64,000 bases of DNA from the NCBI GenBank assembly GCA_927407015.1, contig CAKMJT010000001.1:62001-126000 (forward strand), read 5' to 3'. The translations under genes and the position numbers were made by a program. The stretch's first letter is position 1; each line of letters opens with the position of its first letter. Shown here in pieces: positions 37,624 through 48,027 of the stretch. The notes below the pieces were generated by a model that was not told where the DNA came from, searched no databases, and was given only the letters and a program-made list of their open reading frames with translations. Source of the DNA: an uncultured Proteiniphilum sp. Its GTDB lineage: Bacteria > Bacteroidota > Bacteroidia > Bacteroidales > Dysgonomonadaceae.

Positions 37624-40600
37624 CTATGACTCCTGATAAATAATGGAGCTGGGGGTCATGTTGTACTGTTTCACAAAACAGCGGGTGAAATATTTGGGAT
37701 CATTAAAACCAACCCGATAGGCAATCTCAGAGACGATGATATTGTTATTTCTGTTTTTTTCCAATATCTTTTTCGCAATTTTCAACCGGTAGAGCAGGAG
37801 GAAGCGTACCGGAGGAACCCCGGTAAGGGAAACGAATTTCTTATATATGATGGTATAACTCATATTCAGTTGATGAATCAGTTCCCTGACCCCAAAGCTG
37901 GAATCGGTATAATGACTCTCGATCACATCCATCACCGCTTTCAGAAACTGCTGATCGGATTGCCCGACATCCAGCACCGAGAGATTCATCTCTTCCTCCA
38001 TAAACCTTTGCTGACGCAGGTCCCTGTTTTTCATGATCGCATCGATCTGTGCCATCAGGATGGATTCCTCGAACGGCTTGGTGATATAGCCGTCGATACC
38101 TTGCTCATAGCTCTCGATATGAGCCTGTTCACTTGAATTGGCGGTGAGCAGCAGAAAGGGGATGTGACACAGTTCCTCATTCTCCCGGATCTTACGGCAT
38201 AACCTGGCTCCGTCACATACCGGCATCATCAGGTCTGAAACAATAAAATCAGGTAACAGTTTCTGTGCAATTTCAAATCCCGTTACGCCATCTTTTGCCT
38301 CCGCCACATTGAATTTTCCGGAAAGCATCTTTTTGATATAGCTGCGCATATCAGGATTGTCTTCCACCAGCAACAGGTTGTGTTTATCCCGGTCAACAGG
38401 GATGAAAGGTGGAATGATATCTTCTGCGGAGAGCGGTATCTGTGATTCCTGTGGAGGTGTTGACTCAATACTGTCGGCAAGGGACAGAGGAAAATAAAAC
38501 CTGAACGAGACACCATTTTTCTTCGAGGATTTCACTGAAATGTCTCCCCTGAGCAAGGTGACCAGCTCTTTGACGATGTGTAATCCTATTCCGGTACTGC
38601 TTTGCCCAAACTGTGTATATTTCTGCTGATCGGGTATCCGGTAAAAACGGTCAAAAATCTTTTCGCGCTCTTCTTTCTCAATCCTGCTTCCGCTGTTGGT
38701 GACGGAGATGTATTGCATCAGTTTGCCGGTGCTGCGGCCGGTAAACTGGCTGGCATGGAGCGTGACTTTTCCCTTGTCCGGAGTGTATTTGACTGCATTC
38801 GACAGGAGATTGAAAAGTATCTTATGGATGTTTTCACTGTCCGAGACAACATCCGTATATTTCAGCCGGTACCTGGTCTCCAGGCGGATATCGCGGTGCT
38901 GCACCAGACCGGAGAAATCGGAAGCGATCTGATCCAGCAATGCTGTCAGATTGAACTGAACAGCGTGCAGGGTCAGATTCTTGGTGTCAATCTTATGCAG
39001 GTCAATCAGCTGATTCACCATGGAAAGGAGGTAGCGGGCGTTCCGGTTAATCATCTCCAGGTTCTCTTTTCCTTCCGGGTTGCCTGCCGTTCTGATCAGT
39101 TGGCCGGTGGGACCCAGGATGAGCGTCAGCGGTGTTTTGAATTCATGGGCTACATTGGTGAAATAGGAGATCTTTTCCTTGTTCAGCTGCTCCATTTGCA
39201 GCGACATCTCATAGATTGCATTCTTCTGCTGATTGATCTCTTCGTTCTGAATCTGCAGTTGTTCATTTTTTTCGATGATCTCGCTCTGTGTTAGCTCCAG
39301 TTTCTCGATGGTTCCGGACAGGGCAGAGGTACGTTCATCAATCTTCTCTTTCAACAGCTGCTGGATCTTCTTTTGCCGTTGATTGTACCAGTACAGGATG
39401 TAGAGTAAAATGGAGAGACAAAGCACTGCGATGAGGGAGTAGAACCAGGCAGTCTGATAAAAGGGCGGGTGCACCACAATGGTGAGAAGGGTTCGTTCGG
39501 AGGACCAGTTATTGTCCTGATTGGTGCACCATACTTCAAACGTGTATTTGCCGGCGTTCAGATTGGTATATCGGGCACTTCGCTTGGAAAGCCCCACGAT
39601 GACTCTTTCATTTAGTTCCAGAATACGGTGAAAATAGTAGATCTTGTCCTGACCGGTATAGTCGAGACTGCTGAAGGTGAGCTCGAAGGAATTATGGGGA
39701 GGGTAGAGGTGCAGTTCTTTTGTCCGGGTAATGGATGAAGCGAGGTTTTTCGGATGCAGGAACGGGATCATTTCGATGCCGTCGCAATAAAGACTGGTCA
39801 GGGTCACCACTCTTTCTTTCTTCCTGGGAAGCTGAACCAGGGGATTGAAGGAGACCAGTCCGTTGGTGGTACCCAGAATCATCTGGTGGTCGGCCGTTTT
39901 GCATCCCGCTCGTTTGTAAAACTGCTGTACCTGCAACCCCTCTTTTTCATCGAACTTGATGGCTCTTTTCGTAAAGGTATTGAAGAGATAAACACCCTTC
40001 AGCGTACTGATCCATATATTCCCGTTTCCATCTTCCATCAGGTTTGAGATGCTGGTATCCGACAACCCGGAACGGCCTGCATAATTAGTGAAAGAGTAGT
40101 TGCCGTTTGAGCTGCCGGGTTTCAGCTGATAGATACCGTTACCCATACTGCCCAGGTATATTTCACCCTCTTTGGTTTCCAGGAGACAGGTGATTTTCTC
40201 CTTAATCTTGCTCCCCGGATCATCCAGCTTCTGTTTGTAATGGACGCATTCATACCCGTTCCTGTTATCTTTCAGATCGATGATGTAGATGCCATTGCCG
40301 CCAATCCACAAGTGTGATTGTGAGTCGACAAAGACCGTGTTCATACGGTCAGGAATCTCACGCGATCGTGTGTAGTACTGGAGGCGGTTCATATGGCCTG
40401 TGGCGAGGTCCAAAGTCTGGATATGGCGGCTGCTGCAGATCCAGATGGAGTTTCTGACCGAATCGAGGCAAAGGTCGTGAATCTCATTGGAGAGCAATCC
40501 GGAGTTTTCGGTCGTGAAGTGTTCAAATCGGGGCTGTGACAGATGCTCACCTGAAAGTTTCTCAATGCCTCCCCCGATAGTCGAAATCCAGTAATCACCC

Positions 40601-41853
40601 CGGAAATCCTGTACGATGTCCGAGATGTTGTCATGACGCAGAGAGGCGGGGTCATCGGTGCGATGTCGGTAAAAGGTGAAGGTTTCTTCTCCTTTCCGTT
40701 TGATGGCCAGCCCTCCCTCTACGATACCTGCCAGAAGGTTGCCCTCCTTGTCTTCCAGTACCGAGCTGATGATCAATGGCCTGTCGTTTGCGGCACCCTG
40801 CAGCGAATGGGTGAAATGAATCTGTTTGGGCGTCATGAGGTTGATGCCCCCAAAGACAGAACCGGCCCAGATGCAGTTGTGCTCATCCACAAACAGCTTG
40901 TTGATAATATTGTCATTCAGCGATAAACCATCTGTTCCCTTGTTGAACACCACAAATCGCTCGTTGCGCTGAAAAATGTTTACCCCATTCCGCGTGGCGA
41001 TGATGATGTCACCCGACTCATTGGTGGCAATGTCGGTCACATGATTGGAGGAGATGCTGTTCGGGTCGTTGGGGTCGTGCTGGTAAAGGGTTATGGATGC
41101 ACTCTGGGTATTGATGCAGTACAATCCCTCGCGTGTGCCTATCCAGAGGTAATCACCGAAGGAGAAGAGCGCATTGATCGTCATCCTCGAAAAATCAGCC
41201 GTAGGAACCAGGGGGATCTGCACCTGTCTTCCCGGGGTAGTGCTTCCATACCGGAGCAATTGGTTCTTTCCTCCGGCCCATATTTCGCTGCCATGCCTGA
41301 CAATAGTCCGGATGTCCACCCCTCTGTTCAGGATTTGGATCTCTTCTATCTCCCTTTCCCGGTTGAGGATGAGATAGGCCAGGCAGTCACCCTTGCCCAC
41401 CCACAGATTTTGATATTCATCCACGAGGATGGCCTGGACCGGTGAGGCGAGAATGTCACTGTGCTCACCCTCATAATCCTTCATAAATGAGATCTCTTCC
41501 TGTTGCAGGTCTATACGCATCAGACCGGCATCGGAGGCCACCCAGAGATGCCGGGAGGCATCTTCGGCGATATGGTAAATGTAATTGCTTTCAATAAACC
41601 GGTTCGGAAGGGCAGAACCGGCTGAATAGTGTTTCAGTTCATAGCCGTCGTAGCGATCCAGTCCGTTGGAAGTACCAATCCATATAAATCCCTGTTGATC
41701 CTTGTGAATGGCCCGGATAAAATTGTCACATAGTCCTTCATTGATGGTGAGATGGGAGTAGTTATACCCCTTATGGGTGCCCTGTGCAGACAGCAACAGC
41801 ACACAGGCCATATTGATCAGCAGGGAGAAACTAAATGCAATCCGGTATCTCAT
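37624..41853 (-). CDS. Hybrid two-component system sensor/regulator (HTCS)
   Basis: A 1409-residue inner-membrane regulator. After a signal peptide (to about residue 24), two seven-bladed propellers built from Reg_prop repeats (FIWIGTSNGLDRYDG, NLWVGKGD, LWIGTREGLY, CIWAGSVFGG) and a Y_Y_Y domain (to about 785) form the periplasmic oligosaccharide sensor. A membrane helix lies at about 800-822. The kinase has H902 in NVAHEFKTPL, the N box NLLSNAVKYT and the G box GIGLHIVKELV. The receiver has D1206 in VSDLMMPVCDG. An AraC-type helix-turn-helix (about 1318-1409, VSEIAYRVGFNDPKYFTRCF) ends the protein. It is expected to switch on the surrounding SusC/D and xylanase genes when it binds a xylan oligosaccharide. 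Confidence 0.96.
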   Translation of the reverse strand: MRYRIAFSFSLLINMACVLLLSAQGTHKGYNYSHLTINEGLCDNFIRAIHKDQQGFIWIGTSNGLDRYDGYELKHYSAGSALPNRFIESNYIYHIAEDASRHLWVASDAGLMRIDLQQEEISFMKDYEGEHSDILASPVQAILVDEYQNLWVGKGDCLAYLILNREREIEEIQILNRGVDIRTIVRHGSEIWAGGKNQLLRYGSTTPGRQVQIPLVPTADFSRMTINALFSFGDYLWIGTREGLYCINTQSASITLYQHDPNDPNSISSNHVTDIATNESGDIIIATRNGVNIFQRNERFVVFNKGTDGLSLNDNIINKLFVDEHNCIWAGSVFGGINLMTPKQIHFTHSLQGAANDRPLIISSVLEDKEGNLLAGIVEGGLAIKRKGEETFTFYRHRTDDPASLRHDNISDIVQDFRGDYWISTIGGGIEKLSGEHLSQPRFEHFTTENSGLLSNEIHDLCLDSVRNSIWICSSRHIQTLDLATGHMNRLQYYTRSREIPDRMNTVFVDSQSHLWIGGNGIYIIDLKDNRNGYECVHYKQKLDDPGSKIKEKITCLLETKEGEIYLGSMGNGIYQLKPGSSNGNYSFTNYAGRSGLSDTSISNLMEDGNGNIWISTLKGVYLFNTFTKRAIKFDEKEGLQVQQFYKRAGCKTADHQMILGTTNGLVSFNPLVQLPRKKERVVTLTSLYCDGIEMIPFLHPKNLASSITRTKELHLYPPHNSFELTFSSLDYTGQDKIYYFHRILELNERVIVGLSKRSARYTNLNAGKYTFEVWCTNQDNNWSSERTLLTIVVHPPFYQTAWFYSLIAVLCLSILLYILYWYNQRQKKIQQLLKEKIDERTSALSGTIEKLELTQSEIIEKNEQLQIQNEEINQQKNAIYEMSLQMEQLNKEKISYFTNVAHEFKTPLTLILGPTGQLIRTAGNPEGKENLEMINRNARYLLSMVNQLIDLHKIDTKNLTLHAVQFNLTALLDQIASDFSGLVQHRDIRLETRYRLKYTDVVSDSENIHKILFNLLSNAVKYTPDKGKVTLHASQFTGRSTGKLMQYISVTNSGSRIEKEEREKIFDRFYRIPDQQKYTQFGQSSTGIGLHIVKELVTLLRGDISVKSSKKNGVSFRFYFPLSLADSIESTPPQESQIPLSAEDIIPPFIPVDRDKHNLLLVEDNPDMRSYIKKMLSGKFNVAEAKDGVTGFEIAQKLLPDFIVSDLMMPVCDGARLCRKIRENEELCHIPFLLLTANSSEQAHIESYEQGIDGYITKPFEESILMAQIDAIMKNRDLRQQRFMEEEMNLSVLDVGQSDQQFLKAVMDVIESHYTDSSFGVRELIHQLNMSYTIIYKKFVSLTGVPPVRFLLLYRLKIAKKILEKNRNNNIIVSEIAYRVGFNDPKYFTRCFVKQYNMTPSSIIYQES

Positions 41854-41879
41854 TGGTGGGTAATGTTAGGAATGACGAA

Positions 41880-41911
41880 CAAATGTATGACATTTTATCA
41901 TTTTTCACAAA
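41880..41911 (-). promoter_or_regulatory. Promoter of the hybrid regulator gene (TTTG-N20-TACATTTG)
   Basis: On the minus strand TTTG (41911-41908), a 20-bp spacer and TACATTTG (41887-41880) match the Bacteroidetes consensus in sequence and spacing. The start codon is 27 bp from the -7 box, so the leader is short. A canonical, probably constitutive promoter fits a sensor that must be present before the inducer. Confidence 0.75.
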
Positions 41912-42108
41912 CAGAGTTTCTTTGGTTACGAAGAAGAGAATACAAACATAGGAAAGAAGTCTGGTCACGGAGAGGATTTTTTTTTCGTTGATGGGTACAA
42001 AAATTGCTTTGCTGCTGCATGAATCCTGTTATTGGTTTTTCTACGAAGAAATGCAAATTAATCCTCTTAAAAAGAGAGTTTAGTCTCTTCTCTTCAGGGA
42101 AGACTTTC

Positions 42109-42116
42109 TATGTTTG
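42109..42116 (+). promoter_or_regulatory. -7 element overlapping the first possible start of the GH43 lipoprotein
   Basis: TATGTTTG matches TAnnTTTG exactly. There is no TTG at the expected distance upstream, only TCTTC-rich sequence. If used, transcription would begin near 42123, which excludes the ATG at 42110 and supports the ATG at 42128 or 42146. Confidence 0.35.
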
Positions 42117-42127
42117 CAGGAGAAATA

Positions 42128-43270
42128 ATGAAATACAGTCAAGTGATGCATTCAGAAGATCAAAGTGCTTTTCCGGACAAAGACAGAGTTGTATCCATAA
42201 GGCAGCGTACCGGCATACCTGTTGGTATCGTGTTGCTGTTCTCTTTTTTATTAGGGTTGAACGCTTGTCTGTTCCGTCATGATACTGGGGGCAGAGAATC
42301 AGGGTTTACACTGGTGAAAAGATTGGGGATGGATGATGTTCGCAGTATTCCTTTTGATTCATTGGTTATGACCGACCCTTACATCCTGGCAGACGTGGCC
42401 ACCCATACCTATTATATGACCGGTACGGGGGGTACCCTGTGGAAAAGTCCGGATCTGCAGCTATGGGAAGGTCCTTTCAGCTATATCGGAATTGACACCA
42501 CCTCCTGGATGGGCCGGGATCCCCTGATCTGGGCCCCGGAACTTCATTTCTACAAAGGTCAATATTATTGCATCGCTACGTTTACCAATACCCATATCAT
42601 TGTGGATACGGTACCTGAACGCTGTAATGTGCTACGACGGGGTATCCATATCCTGGCAGCGGACAAGGTTGCAGGACCGTATCGGCCTGTCTCGGAAACG
42701 CCCTATTTTCCGGAAGAATGGTCTACCCTTGATGGCACACTCTACGAAGAGGAGGGAGTGCCCTACCTGATTTTTATTCATGACTGGATGCAGCTGGAAA
42801 ACGGGCAGATCAAACAGATCGCACTGGCTGAGGATCTGTCTCACTCGGAGGGGGAGGCAACACCTCTTTTCTCGGGCACCGACGCTCCCTGGACCCGTGA
42901 GATGCAGTCAATCGGTGAGTTGACACTCGGCATGTCACTCAGCGGGTATGTGACGGACGGGCCATTCCTTTTCAGAACAGGTACCGGAAGACTGGGCATG
43001 CTCTGGTCCAGCTGGAGCGACAATAGGTATGCACAGGGTGTGGCCTACTCCCGGTCGGGACGTCTGGAAGGCCCATGGGAGCAGCAGGAGCAACCGCTTG
43101 TAACAGAGAATGCCGGACACGGCATGCTCTTCACTACCTTCGAAGGAAAAGTGCTGCTTTCGTTGCATTACCAGCCCCTGGAGGAGAATCCCGGTCCCCG
43201 CAGACCGATGCTGCTGGAGGTGGATATTACCGGTGATGTACTCAAAATAAAAGGGAGATACAATCCCTGA
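42128..43270 (+). CDS. GH43 family glycosidase, lipoprotein
   Basis: A 380-residue protein with an unusually long hydrophilic lead before the hydrophobic segment GIPVGIVLLFSFLLGLNAC, whose Cys is the likely lipidation site. The propeller shows the base Asp in LVMTDPYILAD, WAPELHFYKGQYY, and STLDGTLYEEEG with the pKa-modulating Asp. At the usual acid position it reads GYVTDGPFLFRTG, with Asp where many GH43 enzymes have Glu. I recall this TDGP form from a group of Bacteroidetes GH43 proteins, so it may be normal for the clade. The start at 42128 is chosen over 42110 because a -7 box overlaps the latter. The sugar released is unknown; arabinose or xylose is expected by context. Confidence 0.75.
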   Translation: MKYSQVMHSEDQSAFPDKDRVVSIRQRTGIPVGIVLLFSFLLGLNACLFRHDTGGRESGFTLVKRLGMDDVRSIPFDSLVMTDPYILADVATHTYYMTGTGGTLWKSPDLQLWEGPFSYIGIDTTSWMGRDPLIWAPELHFYKGQYYCIATFTNTHIIVDTVPERCNVLRRGIHILAADKVAGPYRPVSETPYFPEEWSTLDGTLYEEEGVPYLIFIHDWMQLENGQIKQIALAEDLSHSEGEATPLFSGTDAPWTREMQSIGELTLGMSLSGYVTDGPFLFRTGTGRLGMLWSSWSDNRYAQGVAYSRSGRLEGPWEQQEQPLVTENAGHGMLFTTFEGKVLLSLHYQPLEENPGPRRPMLLEVDITGDVLKIKGRYNP

Positions 43271-43307
43271 TCATATCTCCCGTATTGATGCTGATCGATG
43301 CTGATCG

Positions 43308-43424
43308 CTATCGGGCAGCTACTCCTTCATTTGTCTGTACGACAAACTGCATCGTACCGTCTGTGTTGTAGCGCTGCTCATCCACACAGATACTGTGCCG
43401 TCTGATGGCACCCAGGCGACTCAT
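43308..43424 (-). pseudogene. Remnant of the C-terminal end of a GH43 gene
   Basis: After the stop of the GH43-lectin gene, the same frame continues for about 40 codons to a TAG. The peptide includes RRHSICVDEQRYNTDGTMQF and ends TNEGVAAR. This is the conserved end of a GH43 catalytic domain; the intact enzyme at 36119 reads HRSARIDSLFFHTDGTIQEV at the same place. The lectin-bearing neighbour does not need such a tail, so this is probably the 3' stub of a second GH43 gene whose body was deleted. A 10-bp tandem duplication (GATGCTGATC twice, about 43288-43307) lies just beyond the stub. Confidence 0.6.
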
Positions 43425-43430
43425 CCGTTT

Positions 43431-44885
43431 TTACTGATAATCTCTGAAATTCCATTTGGAGTTGTCACTGTTCATGTCAAATTTCGCCAGGGTGGGCGTG
43501 CTGTCACCGGAGGAGACCAGTGCCAGCGGCTCATTTGAGTTGGGCACTATCCTGGGCATGATGCGAAAGGTGCCGTCGGTCAGCTGATCGATACGCCACA
43601 GCTGCTCCGGTGCTCCGGTGAATGCCGGAACGGTGATGACTTCCGCCCCGGCCGTTGCAGCCAATGCCCTGTCGGTACCGGCGATGGTGATCCTGTAACA
43701 GGGGCTTCCCAGGAACCCGCCTGCTTCCGGTACAGCTGTGATGGTCCATCGCTGATGCGGACGGACCATGTAATCCCCGATTCTTACTTCCATGTTGCCG
43801 GCAGGCCAGCTCTCCATTACGTCTACCAGTTGCTGCGACGGAACGGGTTTAACCGGTTCATCACTGTCACGGTTGAACCCACGCATTCTGCCGGGCATCC
43901 GCACAAAATCGACCGTCAGCTCCAGTGCGTAACCCCTTCTTTCTGATTCAATTTCATAGGTTCCTTCCCTGAGATTGTCTCCGGCAACAGGCCAGCCATT
44001 CTTCCACAACAGGGGCCGGATGCCCAGCATGCTGCGGCCACCCTGATCCAGATCAGCCTCGTAGTGGCACGACATCTTTTCCACTCCATCTGCAAGCACA
44101 ACACGTCCGAAATGCCCGGGACCGATCAGCCTGTCTCTGGCAGCAAGAACCATCCTGCCGCCACCCTTCAGCATCTCTCTTCCCATATTGTCGAGATAGG
44201 GCCCGGTGATCTTTCTGGAACGGCCAGCCACGATGTTGTAGGTAGAGTTGGCACCATCACAGCAGGTACCGTGCGTACCCAGGAGGTAGTACCATCCGTC
44301 GCGGTACTCCAGGTCAGTAGCTTCACAGTCGATCGCGATATCGACGGCTTTGTTGCCTTCAACCCGCTTTCCGGTGTTGGGATCGAGCTCTATCAGACGA
44401 ATAAACCCGAAGTAAGTGCCATAGGAGCACCATAACAGGCCGGTGGTTGGATCGAGCAGCAAGCCGGGGTCAATAGCATCGTTGTCTTCCACACCATCAG
44501 ACTGAGCAACCAGCATAGGCTCCGAGTATTTGAAGTCGGGCGATGCGGGGTCGAGCGTTTTGTTCCACATGGTGAGTATCCTGCCGTTATGACCACCACC
44601 CAGGCCGCCGCCCGTGGCACCGTAGACCACCAGGTAACGATCCCCTATTTTGATGGCATCAGGTGCTGCGCCACCCCCCGGTCTGATGGCGCCACCCTGC
44701 CATGTCCAGCCATCTTCCGATATCAAACCGCCACCCCCTGTGCCGAAAGTATAATACTTGCCCTCACATTCCATGATGGTGGAGGGGTCATGTATAAATG
44801 GTTTCCCAACCTGTGCCGTCGCTGTTCCTGCAGTAAGGATGGATAAAATTGCTATGGTTGTTTTGATGCTGTTTTGAATATTCAT
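43431..44885 (-). CDS. GH43-like glycosidase with C-terminal ricin-B-type lectin domain, secreted
   Basis: A 484-residue exported protein; the signal is MNIQNSIKTTIAILSILTAG, then TATAQ. The ATG at 44885 is preferred over 44915, which overlaps the previous gene and precedes the signal. The propeller has the base Asp in FIHDPSTIMECEGKYYTFG, the modulator in EDNDAIDPGLLLD and the acid Glu in IDCEATDLEYRDG, as in the endo-arabinanase-like branch of GH43. Residues about 355-484 form a lectin-like trefoil (QQLVDVMESWPAGN, APEQLWRID, SKWNF). It is the last gene of a feruloyl-esterase operon, so it may act on arabinose-containing chains. The exact activity is unknown. Confidence 0.78.
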   Translation of the reverse strand: MNIQNSIKTTIAILSILTAGTATAQVGKPFIHDPSTIMECEGKYYTFGTGGGGLISEDGWTWQGGAIRPGGGAAPDAIKIGDRYLVVYGATGGGLGGGHNGRILTMWNKTLDPASPDFKYSEPMLVAQSDGVEDNDAIDPGLLLDPTTGLLWCSYGTYFGFIRLIELDPNTGKRVEGNKAVDIAIDCEATDLEYRDGWYYLLGTHGTCCDGANSTYNIVAGRSRKITGPYLDNMGREMLKGGGRMVLAARDRLIGPGHFGRVVLADGVEKMSCHYEADLDQGGRSMLGIRPLLWKNGWPVAGDNLREGTYEIESERRGYALELTVDFVRMPGRMRGFNRDSDEPVKPVPSQQLVDVMESWPAGNMEVRIGDYMVRPHQRWTITAVPEAGGFLGSPCYRITIAGTDRALAATAGAEVITVPAFTGAPEQLWRIDQLTDGTFRIMPRIVPNSNEPLALVSSGDSTPTLAKFDMNSDNSKWNFRDYQ

Positions 44886-44907
44886 TTGAAGATGCAAATT
44901 AAAGTGT

Positions 44908-45642
44908 TCATTCATAACTGATCCGGATGTTTTTAACCGGTTCTCCCTGCTCATCCAGGAAGCGAACGCAGAAATCACTCATCCCGGGCCCATTGATCAC
45001 GGCACCACGAATGAGGTTTCTTCCCTTTTTGAGTGTCAGACGGCGGGAGACGGCATCATCCATCACCATGCGCCGGTCACCGGATAGCAGCAATACCTCT
45101 TCCCCGTTCAGCCACCACATCGATGCTGAGTTGGATCCCACCGAGATCCTTACGTTTTTCATCTCCTCCGGGCTGTTGACCACGGACACGGCCCAAAACA
45201 AAACACCATAAACCGGCTTGTGCAATCCATAGGCAAACCGGAACAGCTTCACATTGAATTGTTTGCTGTCCAGGGCATGCCAGGTGAGTTCCCTGTCTCC
45301 TACCTTTACCTTCTCCCCATGCGTGGGGAGGAGGGTGAACTGGTTGTGGAAATAGAGGGTGTCAAATGCATTCCTCAGGTAACTATCGGTAAACGCCGTG
45401 TTGCTGCGAACAGGTTTCTCAATGGGCTCAAGGAGTAACCAGCGTTGAATGAATCCATCCTCATCAGGGGTTTTCAGGGTTTTGGTTGCCGGAACAAAAT
45501 AGGAGGCGATACTACGAACGGTATCGCGGGAAACGGCCTGGTCATTCTGATTCCAGGCCCTGCCGGTTTGTGCCTGCAGTCCGGTCAAAGATAACACGAT
45601 GGTGGCTAAAGTCAGAAAGATGGCTTTTCGGTTCATGTTCAT
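44908..45642 (-). CDS. Secreted beta-sandwich protein of unknown function
   Basis: A 244-residue exported protein (signal ending GLQAQ). No catalytic motif is recognised. The N half (RWLLLEPIEKPVRSNTAF) and the C half (VSVGSNSASMWWLNGEEV-like strand pattern, then LTLKKGRNLIRGAV and SDFCVRFLDEQGEPV) look like jelly-roll domains that accompany esterases and glycosidases in Bacteroidetes, where they may bind sugar. It stands alone as a gene, starting 10 bp after the esterase at 45653 and ending 22 bp before the GH43-lectin start. A role as a binding subunit for the feruloyl esterase operon is an inference. Confidence 0.6.
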   Translation of the reverse strand: MNMNRKAIFLTLATIVLSLTGLQAQTGRAWNQNDQAVSRDTVRSIASYFVPATKTLKTPDEDGFIQRWLLLEPIEKPVRSNTAFTDSYLRNAFDTLYFHNQFTLLPTHGEKVKVGDRELTWHALDSKQFNVKLFRFAYGLHKPVYGVLFWAVSVVNSPEEMKNVRISVGSNSASMWWLNGEEVLLLSGDRRMVMDDAVSRRLTLKKGRNLIRGAVINGPGMSDFCVRFLDEQGEPVKNIRISYE

Positions 45643-45652
45643 ATGCTATTGG

Positions 45653-46552
45653 TTATTTTCCAGCTTCTTTCAGGAAGAAATCTGTCATTTTCTGAAAGGT
45701 GCTTTCATTGAATGTGACGGGGCCATGCTGACCTTCTGGGACGGAAATATATCCGGACAGCAATCCTTTTTGCTGCAATGCATTGGCAAATAGTTCACTC
45801 TGGCAGTGCGGTACTATATTGTCAGCCTCACCATGAATCACCAGAAATGGGGGGTCCTTTTCATCTATAAAAGTGATGGGGTTGAGCAGTGCGATCAGGT
45901 CAGGATTATCAGCCGGATTACCCCTGATCAGGGCTGCTTCGGGAGAGTCTCCCTTCTTGGGCCCTTTGCAATCATCCATGAGTGCCATGTCAATGGGTCC
46001 AAACCAGTCAACCACCGCATTTACCGAGCTGCTGGTTGAGGTACAGCTTCCCACATTGCCTTCGATATCAACCGTAGTACTGTTCACCGTATACTCTTTC
46101 ACATCGTTCGTTGTTCCTGCCAGTGATGCAAGATGTCCACCGGAAGAGAAGCCCGTGATACCCATGAAGGAAGCATCAATTTTGTATTGATCTGCCTGTG
46201 CTCTTATAAATCGTATGGCCGCCTTCACATCATTGATCTGCGCCGGGTAGGGAGCATCGCTGCTTGCCCTGTGGTTGATTGCAATCACTGCGAATCCGCT
46301 TTCGAGCAACTCTTTTCCAAGGGCATCGAACGCAAATTGTTTCATGTTGTTGCCGAACCATGCGCTGCCATAGATGACAATGATTGGCTGATAGGCAGGC
46401 TTCCCTGTCGATGGCAGATAGATGTCCAGGTTATGATACTCTTTCTCATCCCCTGCATAATTCAGGTTGAGCCATTGCCTGCCGCTGATCTGTCCCAGAC
46501 AGTTAACAAGGCTAAAGGCAGCCAGGATCGCTGTAAAGAAGATTCGTTTCAT
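45653..46552 (-). CDS. Secreted alpha/beta-hydrolase esterase (BD-FAE-like feruloyl esterase)
   Basis: A 299-residue exported alpha/beta-hydrolase; the signal ends LVNCLGQ. The oxyanion segment is IIVIYGSAWFGNN, the nucleophile Ser lies in GITGFSSGGHLA, the Asp in HGEADNIVP and the His in EGQHGPVTF. The order and motifs match the compact feruloyl/acyl esterases of Bacteroidetes xylan loci. It sits between a CE1 esterase (72 bp upstream) and the beta-sandwich protein, so the operon appears dedicated to removing phenolic or acetyl esters from arabinoxylan side chains. Confidence 0.8.
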   Translation of the reverse strand: MKRIFFTAILAAFSLVNCLGQISGRQWLNLNYAGDEKEYHNLDIYLPSTGKPAYQPIIVIYGSAWFGNNMKQFAFDALGKELLESGFAVIAINHRASSDAPYPAQINDVKAAIRFIRAQADQYKIDASFMGITGFSSGGHLASLAGTTNDVKEYTVNSTTVDIEGNVGSCTSTSSSVNAVVDWFGPIDMALMDDCKGPKKGDSPEAALIRGNPADNPDLIALLNPITFIDEKDPPFLVIHGEADNIVPHCQSELFANALQQKGLLSGYISVPEGQHGPVTFNESTFQKMTDFFLKEAGK

Positions 46553-46624
46553 TCATTCAGGTATTACATGTGTATGGGTGATAAATTCATTTAAAATAAG
46601 ACGCCATCGATGGACAGCAGTGAC

Positions 46625-47809
<1,185 letters not shown>

Positions 47810-48027
47810 TCATTGTTAGGAATCTGTATAATTTTTCACGAAAATAGAATCGTCCCGTAAAAATAGAGGATATCCCTTTCACAGAGGTGCAGAAAATTGG
47901 GAATAGGGTGCATTATTCTTCCTTTCCAGGTAATTTGTATCTATTTTCGGTAATTGTTTTGCTTATTGATTCCTTTTTCTCTGCCAAATTCTATCCATCA
48001 TCGCATCTGCGCCATTTCTTCTTTTAG

